Source of the DNA: Blastococcus sp. HT6-30
GTDB taxonomy: Bacteria > Actinomycetota > Actinomycetes > Mycobacteriales > Geodermatophilaceae
Reading direction: 5' to 3'
DNA length: 64,000 nt
NCBI RefSeq assembly: GCF_039729015.1
Contig: NZ_CP155792.1
Location: 702,001-766,000, forward strand
Made by a program: the position numbers and the translations under genes. Position 1 is the stretch's first letter. Each line of letters opens with the position of its first letter. The notes under the pieces were generated by a model that saw only the letters and a list, made by a program, of their open reading frames with translations, was not told the DNA's origin and did not search any database. Of the stretch, positions 1 through 7,506 are shown piece by piece.

Positions 1-230
1 CAGCGCACATTGCCCAGCTGACTCAGCCCGACCGGGTCGAGGATCCGAACTTCGACGGACGAGAGCGGCACGACGGCGGCACCCATGATGTCGGTGTTCA
101 CATCGAGCCACATCGGGCGCGCCTCGCTCGCCGTCAGCGTCATCGGCGCCAGGTGTTCGGACTCGAAGACGTCACGCGAGACCCAGACCACGACGACCTG
201 CGAACCATCCGGACCCTGTCGGGTTTGCAA
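1..230 (-). CDS. Partial ORF of unknown function downstream of fliL
   Basis: An open frame on the minus strand runs off the left edge of the window. It is open, in the same frame as fliL, all the way from the fliL stop at 378. Codon use in its last two thirds (G/C at third positions) looks coding. The start is uncertain: I chose a TTG at 230 because no ATG or GTG with a ribosome binding site lies upstream. The visible part reads VSRDVFESEHLAPMTLTASE and later VRILDPVGLSQLGNVR. It does not look like the N-terminus of FliM, which usually follows fliL in actinobacterial flagellar operons. I do not recognise a family. Confidence 0.3.
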   Translation of the reverse strand, partial: MQTRQGPDGSQVVVVWVSRDVFESEHLAPMTLTASEARPMWLDVNTDIMGAAVVPLSSVEVRILDPVGLSQLGNVR

Positions 231-377
231 CGTGACAGGGGCCGCGCCTCGCCCGGTGGCGGGTAGTGGTCGCCAGCTCTTGGTGACCGGTCGACGAGGC
301 GTCCATCCACCTTCGTCGGCTATGCATTGCTGGTAAGGCCGGAGAACTCGGGGATTAGCGAAACTGTTCGTCGCGTT

Positions 378-860
378 TCACTGGGTTACGTACTCGGTGT
401 AGTAGATGCCCATGACGGCCTTGACGTCGTGGTCGGTGTAGGCCTCGATGATCTTCGCCTGCAGCGACTCCTTGAGCGCCTCGCGGGCACCGGTCACGTC
501 CCGCGGGTCTGCCTGTGAGAACGTCGAGATGATCAGGTCCATGGCCTTGGAGCCGTCCGGCCCGCCACCACCGTGACCGCCACCCGCGGCGCCGTCCTCG
601 GTCAGCTCCAGGGCCACGCCGATCTTCAGGTAGCCGCCACCGGCGAGGTTGACCGCCACCGGGTCCAGCGCGAGGAACGTGCCGCTGGACACCGGCTCCT
701 CCTCCGCCTCGGCCTTGCCCGAGCCGGCGAACAGGAAGAAGTAGGCGGCGCCCGCCCCGGCGAGCACGGCGACGGCCAGCACGAGGAGAAGCTTCTTCTT
801 CCCGCTCTTGGCCTCGGTCTCCTCGCCCTCGGCGGGGGCGTTCTTGTCCTGCTTGCTCAT
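378..860 (-). CDS. fliL: Flagellar basal body-associated protein FliL
   Basis: A protein of 160 residues that sits next to the stator and helps stabilise torque generation at the inner membrane. The N-terminus is a charged cytoplasmic stretch (MSKQDKNAPAEGEETEAK), followed by one membrane segment at about residues 24-47 (LLLVLAVAVLAGAGAAYFFL). A periplasmic domain ends in YTDHDVKAVMGIYYTEYVTQ, typical of the FliL C-terminus. A glycine/histidine-rich insert (GGGHGGGG) lies near residue 95. The start overlaps the motB stop as ATGA, so the two are translationally coupled. It is the last recognisable flagellar gene at this end of the cluster. Confidence 0.93.
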   Translation of the reverse strand: MSKQDKNAPAEGEETEAKSGKKKLLLVLAVAVLAGAGAAYFFLFAGSGKAEAEEEPVSSGTFLALDPVAVNLAGGGYLKIGVALELTEDGAAGGGHGGGGPDGSKAMDLIISTFSQADPRDVTGAREALKESLQAKIIEAYTDHDVKAVMGIYYTEYVTQ

Positions 861-1756
861 TCGGGATCTCCCTGGTTGGCGGCGTCGATGCCCGGCAGGA
901 GGGCGTTGGCCTCCGCCGAGGCGGTGGACAGGACGACGACGTCGACCCGCCGGTTGACGGTGACGGCGTTCGGGTCCGCCTCGGGCACCAGCGGCCGGGT
1001 CGAGGAGTAGCCGGTGGCCGACATCCGCGGCTGCGGGACGCCCTCGGCGGCCAGGTACCGCAGGACGGTGGTGGCGCGATACGTCGACAGCTCCCAGTTC
1101 GAGGGCCACGGGCCGCCCCGGGTGACCGGCAGGTGGTTGGTGTGCCCCTCGACCCCGAGCTCGTTGGGCAGCCCGGCGACGGCGGGCGCGACGGCGGCGA
1201 GGATGGCGCGGCCATCGGGCCGCAGCGCCGCCTCCTCGGCGTCGAAGAGCACCTGGTCGGCCACGATGTGCACGACGAGGCCGCGCTCGTCGATCTCGTA
1301 GCGCGCGGCGCCGGCGTAGCCGGCCGCGGCGAGCGCCGCCTCGATCCGGTCGCGGGCCGCGGCGAGCTCGGCGTACGCCTGCTGCGCCTCGGCGGCGACC
1401 CGCTCGGCGCGCTCGGCCGCCGCCTGGGCCGCGGCCTGGTCGACCTGCGCCTGCTGCACCGTCGGGTCCGGCGGGATGGCGGAGGCGATGTCGATCACGG
1501 CCGGCAGCCCATCGAGCACCGAACCCTCGGGGGTGGAGCTGGGCTGCACGGTGATCGGGGTGCCCAGCGTCTGCGCCAGGCCCTTGGCCAGGGCGGCGAA
1601 CTTGGCCTGGTCGACCTGGCTCATGGCGAAGAGCACCACGAAGAGCACGAACAGCAGCGTCATCATGTCCGCGTAGGACACCATCCACCGCTCGTGGTTC
1701 TCGTGCTCCTCCTCCTCGTGCTTCTTGCCGCGGCGCCGGACGCGCCCGGCGCTCAC
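857..1756 (-). CDS. motB: Flagellar motor stator protein MotB
   Basis: Stator subunit that anchors the MotA/B proton channel to peptidoglycan. The N-terminal plug/TM region contains WMVSYADMMTLLFVLFVVLF (about residues 25-44), and its Asp (SYAD) is the conserved proton-binding residue. A long Ala-rich helical linker (about 80-125) leads to the OmpA-like peptidoglycan-binding domain, with GHTNHLPV near 205 and STYRATTVLRYL following. GTG start. It overlaps fliL by four bases and lies 28 bases after motA in a flbD-motA-motB-fliL unit. The 299-residue length is normal for the family. Confidence 0.95.
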   Translation of the reverse strand: MSAGRVRRRGKKHEEEEHENHERWMVSYADMMTLLFVLFVVLFAMSQVDQAKFAALAKGLAQTLGTPITVQPSSTPEGSVLDGLPAVIDIASAIPPDPTVQQAQVDQAAAQAAAERAERVAAEAQQAYAELAAARDRIEAALAAAGYAGAARYEIDERGLVVHIVADQVLFDAEEAALRPDGRAILAAVAPAVAGLPNELGVEGHTNHLPVTRGGPWPSNWELSTYRATTVLRYLAAEGVPQPRMSATGYSSTRPLVPEADPNAVTVNRRVDVVVLSTASAEANALLPGIDAANQGDPE

Positions 1757-1784
1757 GACCCGGTCCGGGCGGTTCCGGGCGTGC

Positions 1785-2555
1785 TCACGCGGCTTCCTTG
1801 GCGACCGAGCCCGGCGGCACGAGGGAGGTCAGCTTCAGCCGGACGGCGCGCGGGCTGGTACCGGCCTGGATCTCGGTGATGCCCTCGACGAGCAGCTCCA
1901 TCTGGGCGGCCTGCAGCTCGCTGACCCGCATGATCTTGGCGCCCATCGGCAGGAACCAGAAGTTGGCGGCCATGACGCCCCACAGGGTGGCGACGAACGC
2001 CGCGGCGATCATCGGGCCCAGCGCCTCGGGGTTGCTGAGGCTCCCCATCACGTTCATCAGGCCGACGATGCAGCCGACGATGCCGATGGTCGGCGCGTAG
2101 CCGCCCATCGTGGTCATGAACTTGGCGGCGACCTTGTCCTCGGACTTCTTGGCGGCGATCTCGCTCTCGAGGACCGCGCGCAGCTCCTCGGGGTCGGTGC
2201 CGTCGATGGCCATCTGCAGGCCGCGTCGCAGGAACGGCTCCTCGATCGCCTTGGCCTGGGCCTCCAGCGCCAGCAGGCCTTCCTTGCGGGCCTTCTCCGC
2301 GAGCGTCACCAGGATCCGGATCTGGTCGGTCGGCGGCGCCACCTTGGCCGGCATCACCGCCATCGTGAACCAGGCGGGCAGCTTCTTGATGTCGTCCATC
2401 GTCTGCCCGGACATCGCCGCACCGAACGTGGCGACGATGACCAGGATGATCGCCGGGAGGAAGATCAGCGACGTCGGGTCGGCGCCCTCCATGACCATGA
2501 AGGCGAGGAGGGCGACGAGCGAGACGCCGAAGCCGATGAGGGTGGCCGGATCCAC
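1785..2555 (-). CDS. motA: Flagellar motor stator protein MotA
   Basis: Proton channel subunit of the flagellar stator, 256 residues, a usual length. Four membrane segments are visible: near residues 3-20 (TLIGFGVSLVALLAFMVM), 30-47 (LIFLPAIILVIVATFGAA), 147-165 (APTIGIVGCIVGLMNVMG) and 178-200 (AAAFVATLWGVMAANFWFLP). The large cytoplasmic loop carries the MotA signature and the charged residues that contact FliG. GTG start three bases after the flbD stop, followed closely by motB. Confidence 0.95.
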   Translation of the reverse strand: MDPATLIGFGVSLVALLAFMVMEGADPTSLIFLPAIILVIVATFGAAMSGQTMDDIKKLPAWFTMAVMPAKVAPPTDQIRILVTLAEKARKEGLLALEAQAKAIEEPFLRRGLQMAIDGTDPEELRAVLESEIAAKKSEDKVAAKFMTTMGGYAPTIGIVGCIVGLMNVMGSLSNPEALGPMIAAAFVATLWGVMAANFWFLPMGAKIMRVSELQAAQMELLVEGITEIQAGTSPRAVRLKLTSLVPPGSVAKEAA

Positions 2556-2558
2556 GGA

Positions 2559-2840
2559 TCAGCGCTCCTCTCGGACGGGGAACGGCACGACCGACGAACC
2601 GCTGACCTGCTGCCCGGGGATGTGCCGGCGGTAGGTTCCCCGGTCCATCGCGTAGGAGATGGCGAGGATGCCGGCGCGGTGCTCGCGGATCTCCTGGAGG
2701 ACCTCGTCCACGCTCTCCCGAACCACGTACTTCGTGCCGTCCACCAGGAAGGCCACCGTGTCCGGGTGGCCCTCGACCCTTTCGATCAGGTCGGGGTTGA
2801 GCGCGAACTGGTCGCCGTTCAGGCGCGTCACTCGGATCAC
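2559..2840 (-). CDS. flbD: Flagellar FlbD family protein
   Basis: Small protein of 93 residues with the FlbD signature: VIRVTRLNGDQFALNPDLIE at the N-terminus, then VEGHPDTVAFLVDGTKYVV and a helix VDEVLQEIREHR. FlbD proteins are found next to motA in many flagellar loci. Their exact role is unclear; they are not the Caulobacter FlbD transcription factor. The C-terminal extension (MDRGTYRRHIPGQQVSGSS) is not part of the core domain. I chose the GTG start at 2840 because the domain begins there; longer upstream frames are Pro/Arg-rich and non-coding. First gene of the flbD-motA-motB-fliL unit. Confidence 0.85.
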   Translation of the reverse strand: MIRVTRLNGDQFALNPDLIERVEGHPDTVAFLVDGTKYVVRESVDEVLQEIREHRAGILAISYAMDRGTYRRHIPGQQVSGSSVVPFPVREER

Positions 2841-2890
2841 GGGGTCGGTCCTCTTGCTCGGTGGGGCCCGTGCAACGGGCGGCACTGTTC

Positions 2891-2918
2891 TCATCGGTCC
2901 CGGGACGGGCTTCCTTGA
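2891..2918 (-). promoter_or_regulatory. Predicted FliA-type promoter for flbD-motA-motB-fliL
   Basis: Read on the minus strand: TCAA, 16 bases, ACCGATGA. This resembles the sigma-28/WhiG consensus (TAAA, about 15-16 bases, GCCGATAA). Its -10 element lies about 50 bases before the flbD start. The same spacing recurs at four other flagellar promoters here. Confidence 0.65.
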
Positions 2919-2949
2919 GCCGAAAGGTCCTGGCCGGGGGCGTGGCACG

Positions 2950-2985
2950 GACGGCCCGGTCACCCGTCCGGGTGATCGGGCCGTC
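2950..2985. terminator. Hairpin terminator between flgE and flbD
   Basis: An inverted repeat with 16-base arms (2950-2965 and 2970-2985) around a four-base loop GTCC. All positions pair except one G-T wobble. It sits just after flgE and upstream of the flbD promoter box, so it probably ends the flgB-flgE transcript. No T-tract, which is common in high-GC actinobacteria. Confidence 0.65.
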
Positions 2986-3051
2986 GGCCTTCCGCCTCCC
3001 TCCCGCCCGGTTCCCGGCGTGCGGTCGACGGGGAGGGAGGGAGGTCCCGCA

Positions 3052-4293
3052 TCAGCGCTTGAGGTTGACCAGGTCCTGCAGCAGCTCGTCGGACGCGGTG
3101 ATCACCCGGCTGTTCGCCTGGAAGCCGCGCTGGGCGATGATCAATCCGGTGAACTCCTCGCTGAGGTCCACGTTGGACATCTCCAGCGCGCCCGACATCA
3201 GTTCGCCGCGGCCTCCGACGCCCGCCTGGCCGATGTTCGCCAGCCCGGAGTTCACGCCCACGCGGAAGGCCGAGTTGCCGGCCTTCTCCAGCCCGCTCGG
3301 GTTGTTGAAGGAGGCGAGGGCCAGCCGGCCGAGCGGCTGGCGCAGGCCGTTGGAGTAGACCCCCATGATCGTTCCGTCGTTGCCGAGCGAGAAGGACTGC
3401 AGGGAGCCCAGCGCGTAGCCGTCCTGCTCGGGGGCGGTGACCTCGCTCGAGCCGGCGAACTGGCTGATCTCGGCCAGGTCCACGGCCACCGGGCCGGGCC
3501 AGCCGGCGGCGGCGGGGTCGAACGCGATCCCGCCGGCGGGTGCGGTCATGGCGCCGGCGACGTCGAAGGTCACGGTGCCGTCGAAGGCGGTGCCGTCGGC
3601 GTGGGTCAGCGCCAGCGCCGCGCCGCCGGCGTTCTGCACGGTCACGTTCCAGGTGTCGGCGGCGGTCTTGCTGAGGGTGTAGGTGACCCGCTGCTCGACG
3701 CCCTGGGCGTCGTACATCTTGGTCGGGGCCTGCACGAAGGAGCCGATCGGCGCGGCCGCGTTGAGGTTGCCCTCCAGCCGGCCGGTCGTGGTGGCCGACG
3801 GGTTGACGATCTGGCCGTAGGGCACGGACAGGTTCTGGATCGGGCCGTTGGGGTTGATGGCGCCGTTCGCGTCGGCCACCCAACCCTGCAGGATCGAGCC
3901 GTCGGGGGTGACCAGCTTGCCGGTGGCGTCGAAGTCGAAGGAGCCGGCCCGGGTGAACAGCTGCTGCCCGCCCGCCCCCGCGACGACGAAGAAGCCGTCG
4001 CCCTCGATCATGAAGTCGGTGGACCGCCCGGTGGACTGCGCCGCACCGTTGGTCCAGTTGGTGGTGATCCCGGCCAGTTTGACGCCGAGGCCGATCTGCG
4101 CGGGGTTGGTGCCGCCGCGGTCCTCGGCAGGCTGACCGCCGGCGCGCACCGCCTGGGAGAGCGTGTCCTGGAAGACCGTGGCGCTGCTCTTGAAGCCGAC
4201 GGTGTTGACGTTGGCGATGTTGTTGCCGGTGACGTCCATCTTCGTCTGGTGGGCACGCAGACCGGAGATGGCGGAGAACATGGAGCGGAGCAT
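3052..4293 (-). CDS. flgE: Flagellar hook protein FlgE
   Basis: Structural subunit of the hook, the universal joint between basal body and filament. Residues 1-35 carry the rod/hook/filament N-terminal motif (MLRSMFSAISGLRAHQTKMD, then GNNIANVNTVGFKSS). The middle holds the FlgE D1/D2 domains (FMIEGDGFFVV near 90). The C-terminus ends with the matching coiled-coil motif (GALEMSNVDLSEEFTGLIIA, QRGFQANSRVITASDELLQD). At 413 residues it is a normal FlgE. It follows flgD and is the last gene of the long leftward operon. Confidence 0.96.
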   Translation of the reverse strand: MLRSMFSAISGLRAHQTKMDVTGNNIANVNTVGFKSSATVFQDTLSQAVRAGGQPAEDRGGTNPAQIGLGVKLAGITTNWTNGAAQSTGRSTDFMIEGDGFFVVAGAGGQQLFTRAGSFDFDATGKLVTPDGSILQGWVADANGAINPNGPIQNLSVPYGQIVNPSATTTGRLEGNLNAAAPIGSFVQAPTKMYDAQGVEQRVTYTLSKTAADTWNVTVQNAGGAALALTHADGTAFDGTVTFDVAGAMTAPAGGIAFDPAAAGWPGPVAVDLAEISQFAGSSEVTAPEQDGYALGSLQSFSLGNDGTIMGVYSNGLRQPLGRLALASFNNPSGLEKAGNSAFRVGVNSGLANIGQAGVGGRGELMSGALEMSNVDLSEEFTGLIIAQRGFQANSRVITASDELLQDLVNLKR

Positions 4294-4360
4294 CGGGGAT
4301 CTCCTCCGGGTGGGGTCTCGGGGTGGGGGAGCGCGGGTCGGCGCGGGGTCGGGGGAGGCG

Positions 4361-4783
4361 TCAGCGGGTGCCGACGTCGGTGATCCGGCCGACGGGCACG
4401 GCGACGCCGCCGATCGTGGCCTCCGCCTCGGCCCTGTCGGTGGCCAGGCGGACGGAGCTGACGACGCCGGTCTTCGAGACGCCCGTCGAGTCGGTGTAGG
4501 TGACGGTCTGGCCGACCATCGCGCCCGCGCTGCTGGAGCGCTGGAGCGCCAGCATCGAGGCGTTCTGCTTGGCGATCTCCTCGAGCTTCTCCACCTGGCT
4601 GAACGTCGCCGTCTGGGCCATCAGCTGGTTGGTGTCAGCCGGGTTGCCCGGGTCCTGGTACTTCATCTGGGCGACCAGCAGCTTGAGGAAGGTGTCCTTG
4701 CCCATCTGGTCCCCCCGGTCCACGGTGCCCGTGGCCGAGTAGGTCGCGGCGGCGCTGGTGGCCCCGCTCACTGCGTCCGGCAT
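4361..4783 (-). CDS. flgD: Flagellar hook assembly scaffold FlgD
   Basis: Hook-capping protein needed for assembly of FlgE subunits; it leaves the structure when the hook is complete. The N-terminal capping motif is clear (MGKDTFLKLLVAQMKYQDPG, then NQLMAQTATFSQVEKLEEI). The protein is only 140 residues: the C-terminal part (VGQTVTYTDSTGVSKTGVVS, AVPVGRITDVG) is a short FlgD Tudor-like segment without the larger FlgD Ig domain of enterobacteria. The ATG at 4783 was chosen because the capping domain begins shortly after it. It lies 19 bases after fliK. Confidence 0.93.
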   Translation of the reverse strand: MPDAVSGATSAAATYSATGTVDRGDQMGKDTFLKLLVAQMKYQDPGNPADTNQLMAQTATFSQVEKLEEIAKQNASMLALQRSSSAGAMVGQTVTYTDSTGVSKTGVVSSVRLATDRAEAEATIGGVAVPVGRITDVGTR

Positions 4784-4802
4784 CGGTGGGTGGCTCCTTC
4801 TC

Positions 4803-6116
4803 TCAGGCGAGCACGTCCACGCCGGACGACGTGGATCGGGCGCGGGGCTGGTTCGGTCGCCCCTCTCCGCTATCGGCAGTCCGCCCCCCGGACCGGAAGC
4901 GCTCGCCGCTCCCGTCCTGCGCGGAACCACGGTCGCCGGACCCCTGCTGCGCCTGCTGCTCCGCGGCGTGCCGGGCCAGCCAGGAGCCGCCGGCGTCCGG
5001 GTCGACCTCGACCCGCGACGGGCTCAGACCGGCGGACTCCAGGTCGCGGCGGAGCTCGGGGAGGGCGTCCAGGAGCGCGGCGCGGCCCAGCTCGTGGGCA
5101 CCGCGCAGGGTGAGGTCGAGGCTGCCCTGGTTGACGGTCACCTTGACCTCGACCGGGCCGAGGTTCTCGGGGGTGAGCACCAGCGTCATCGTGTGCGAGC
5201 CGTCGCCGGCTCCGCTGAGCATCGCCACCTGCCGGGCGACCTGGCCGGACACCGGGAGCGAGGCGCCCGCCCCGGTGGCCGGGGCGGCGTCCGCCGCAGC
5301 CGCAGCGGCGGACGCCGTGACGGGCGCCGGAACGGTGCCGACCGGGGACGTGACCGGTGCCGCCGGCCCAGGGGCCGTCTCCGCGGTGGTCTGCGTCCCC
5401 GGCACGGACGTGAATGGGGCGTCCTGGCGCGGCTCGCCGTCACCGGGTCCGCCGGACCCCGGCGGCGTGGACCCCGCAGGGGGGACCGGAACCGGCGCGC
5501 CGGCGGGCGTGCCCGCACCCGCCGGCTGCGGACCGGCGGTCTCTTCGGTGCCGGCCGGGGTCGCGGTCGCGGCGGCGACGGTGACCACGGGCGGCGGCAC
5601 CGCGGCCGTCGTCCCGGTGGCCGGCGCGCCGGCGGGAGTCGGTACGTCGCCCGCTGCCGCGCCGAGCGCGCCGGTCGCTGGGGCGGGCACGGCCTCGACG
5701 GCCGCTGCTGCCTCGGCCGCGAGCACCGGGGGGACCGGCCCGGCCGGCACAGCCCCCGCCGGGAGGACACCGGGCAGCGCGGCGGTCGCCGGCTCCGCGG
5801 AGACCGGTCCGCCGGCCGCCGGGGTGGCGGTCGTGGCCAGGGCCAGCGCCCACAGCGCGGCGGCCACGCCGGCCGCGGCGGTGTCGACGACGGGGATCGT
5901 CCCCTCCTCCGGGAGCTCGCCGTCCTCACCCGCCGCCGGCCCGCCGGAGGACTGCCGGCCGCCGCCGGCCGTGGCGTCGCGGAGCCCGCCCCGGCCACCG
6001 GCCAGGGCGCCGTCCAGGGCCGACGCGAAGGGCGCCGCGCTGTCGGTGGACCCGCCGGACGACGTCGTCGACGCGGCGCGCGCGGCCGGGGCGGTGGTGG
6101 TCACGGGAGCTGTCAT
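4803..6116 (-). CDS. fliK: Flagellar hook-length control protein FliK
   Basis: Secreted ruler/switch protein that stops hook growth and switches export specificity. Residues 1-290 are a low-complexity Ala/Pro/Thr/Gly-rich region, as expected of the disordered ruler part. The C-terminal domain carries the conserved FliK signature (MTLVLTPENLGPVEVKVTVN, then GSLDLTLRGAHELGRAALLD and ALPELRRDLESAGLSPSRVE). 437 residues. Its ATG overlaps the stop of the upstream hydrolase gene as ATGA. The low-complexity part also opens long spurious frames on both strands. Confidence 0.9.
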   Translation of the reverse strand: MTAPVTTTAPAARAASTTSSGGSTDSAAPFASALDGALAGGRGGLRDATAGGGRQSSGGPAAGEDGELPEEGTIPVVDTAAAGVAAALWALALATTATPAAGGPVSAEPATAALPGVLPAGAVPAGPVPPVLAAEAAAAVEAVPAPATGALGAAAGDVPTPAGAPATGTTAAVPPPVVTVAAATATPAGTEETAGPQPAGAGTPAGAPVPVPPAGSTPPGSGGPGDGEPRQDAPFTSVPGTQTTAETAPGPAAPVTSPVGTVPAPVTASAAAAAADAAPATGAGASLPVSGQVARQVAMLSGAGDGSHTMTLVLTPENLGPVEVKVTVNQGSLDLTLRGAHELGRAALLDALPELRRDLESAGLSPSRVEVDPDAGGSWLARHAAEQQAQQGSGDRGSAQDGSGERFRSGGRTADSGEGRPNQPRARSTSSGVDVLA

Positions 6117-7063
6117 CGGTAGGCCTCTGCCTTGCTCATCACGGAGCGGACGTAGTTCTCGGTCTCCGGGTAGGGCGGGATGCCCCCGTAGCGGCTGACC
6201 GTGCCGGGGCCGGAGTTGTACGCCGCCAGGGCCAGCTCGGTGGAGCCGAACTGCCGGGTCAGGCTGCTGAGGTACGTCGCGGCCCCGTCGATCGCCGAGG
6301 CGGGGTCGAGCGGGTCGACGCCCAGGCCCCGGGCGGTCGCCGGCATGAACTGCATCAGGCCCTGCGCGCCGGCCGGGGAGACGGCCGAGGAGTTGAAGCC
6401 GGACTCCTGCTGGGCGACAGCGGCGAGCAGCGGTGCGTCGATGCCGTGCTTGCTCGCGGCGCGCGTGAACAGGTCGGCGTAGGGCACCCCGGCCAGCGTG
6501 CCGCCGCCCGCCGGCGCCGCCGTGGCACCCGTCGGCTCGGCGAGCACCCGGCGGATCACCGTGGGGGTGCCGACCGCCTGCACCTTGACCGTCTCGCCGG
6601 CCTGGGGCGCGGCGATCATCTGGCCGTTGCCGAGGTAGATGCCCACGTGGTCGATCCCCGCACGGGACGAGGAGTTGTCGAAGAAGACCAGGTCGCCCGG
6701 GCGGGCCGCGGCGAGGGAGGCGACGGCCTTGCCGGTGGTCGCCTGCTGGGAGGAGGTCCGCGGCAGCTCGATGCCCAGGTCGCCGAAGACCCGCTGGGTG
6801 AAGCCGGAGCAGTCCAGCCCCTTGCTCGGGTCGGTGCCGCCCCACAGGTACGGGACGCCGAGGTACTTCTGGGCCTGGGCGACCACGGCGCTCTCCGATG
6901 CGGTGCCCGCTGCGGCCGGCCAGGTGCTGACCGACGAGGTGCCGGTCAGGCCGGCGGCGCCGGCGGCCGACGCCCAGGCCGCGGCCGACGCGGTGGTGGC
7001 GGCCGGCCGGAACCGGGCCTGGATCTCGAAGATCCGGGCCTGGACCGCACTCACTCCGTCCAT
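6113..7063 (-). CDS. NlpC/P60 plus lytic transglycosylase, flagellar peptidoglycan hydrolase
   Basis: A two-domain wall hydrolase of 316 residues. After an N-terminal helix without a signal peptide (MDGVSAVQARIFEIQARFRP) comes an NlpC/P60 endopeptidase domain (about 58-172) with Cys85 (GLDCSGFTQ) and His139 (IDHVGIYLGNG). A soluble lytic transglycosylase domain follows (about 195-316) with catalytic Glu220 (AAVAQQESGFN), GAQGLMQFMPATA and LALAAYNSGPG. It lies between fliJ and fliK and overlaps both, so it probably opens the peptidoglycan for the rod and hook, the job FlgJ does in proteobacteria. Lack of a signal peptide suggests export through the flagellar secretion system (inference). Confidence 0.88.
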   Translation of the reverse strand: MDGVSAVQARIFEIQARFRPAATTASAAAWASAAGAAGLTGTSSVSTWPAAAGTASESAVVAQAQKYLGVPYLWGGTDPSKGLDCSGFTQRVFGDLGIELPRTSSQQATTGKAVASLAAARPGDLVFFDNSSSRAGIDHVGIYLGNGQMIAAPQAGETVKVQAVGTPTVIRRVLAEPTGATAAPAGGGTLAGVPYADLFTRAASKHGIDAPLLAAVAQQESGFNSSAVSPAGAQGLMQFMPATARGLGVDPLDPASAIDGAATYLSSLTRQFGSTELALAAYNSGPGTVSRYGGIPPYPETENYVRSVMSKAEAYR

Positions 7064-7506
7064 GCCGTCCCCCTCGTGGTGTCGGTGCACCGGCCCGCCC
7101 GGCCGGTGACCAGGTCGTCGGTGGCGCGCTCCTCGGCGACGTCGGCGGCGTGCTGCAGGGCGGCGCGGTGGCGCTCGGCGAGGCGTTCCAGCCCCTTGGT
7201 GCGCTGGGCGGCGGCGGTCCACTCCGCGCGCACGGCCTCGGCCTGCTCGGCCTGCGCCGTGGCCAGCGCCCGGGCGTCGGCGGCGTCGGTGGCGGCCGTG
7301 CGCAGCAGCACCATGGCCGCGACGAAGGAGCCGGCCGGGAGCGACGGCGGCAGCACCGCGGCGGTCAGGGCCGTCTCGTGCTCGGTGGCCCGCCGGTCGG
7401 CGTCGGCGGCCACGCTCGCGGCCGCGGCGGCCGCGGCTGCCGCGGCGCGCTCCTCGGTGCGGCGCAGCTGGAGCACCGGCTGCAACCGGAAGGCCACGTG
7501 CTTCAT
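7051..7506 (-). CDS. fliJ: Flagellar export chaperone FliJ
   Basis: Coiled-coil protein of 151 residues, predicted to be the central stalk of the FliH-FliI export ATPase. The start MKHVAFRLQPVLQLRRTEER is typical of FliJ, followed by long Ala/Glu/Arg-rich heptad repeats. Sequence conservation in FliJ is low, so the assignment also rests on position directly after fliI. The ATG overlaps the fliI stop by four bases; its 3' end overlaps the hydrolase gene by 13 bases. Confidence 0.82.
   Translation of the reverse strand: MKHVAFRLQPVLQLRRTEERAAAAAAAAAASVAADADRRATEHETALTAAVLPPSLPAGSFVAAMVLLRTAATDAADARALATAQAEQAEAVRAEWTAAAQRTKGLERLAERHRAALQHAADVAEERATDDLVTGRAGRCTDTTRGTAWTE

Noticed and set aside
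85-518. Plus-strand frames at the left edge
   Set aside because: They run antisense to fliL and the partial minus-strand frame, with Ser/Thr/Arg-rich translations and no start signals.
4803-6845. Very long open frames on both strands over fliK
   Set aside because: They are products of the low-complexity GC-rich ruler region; only the frame with the FliK C-terminal signature has family features.
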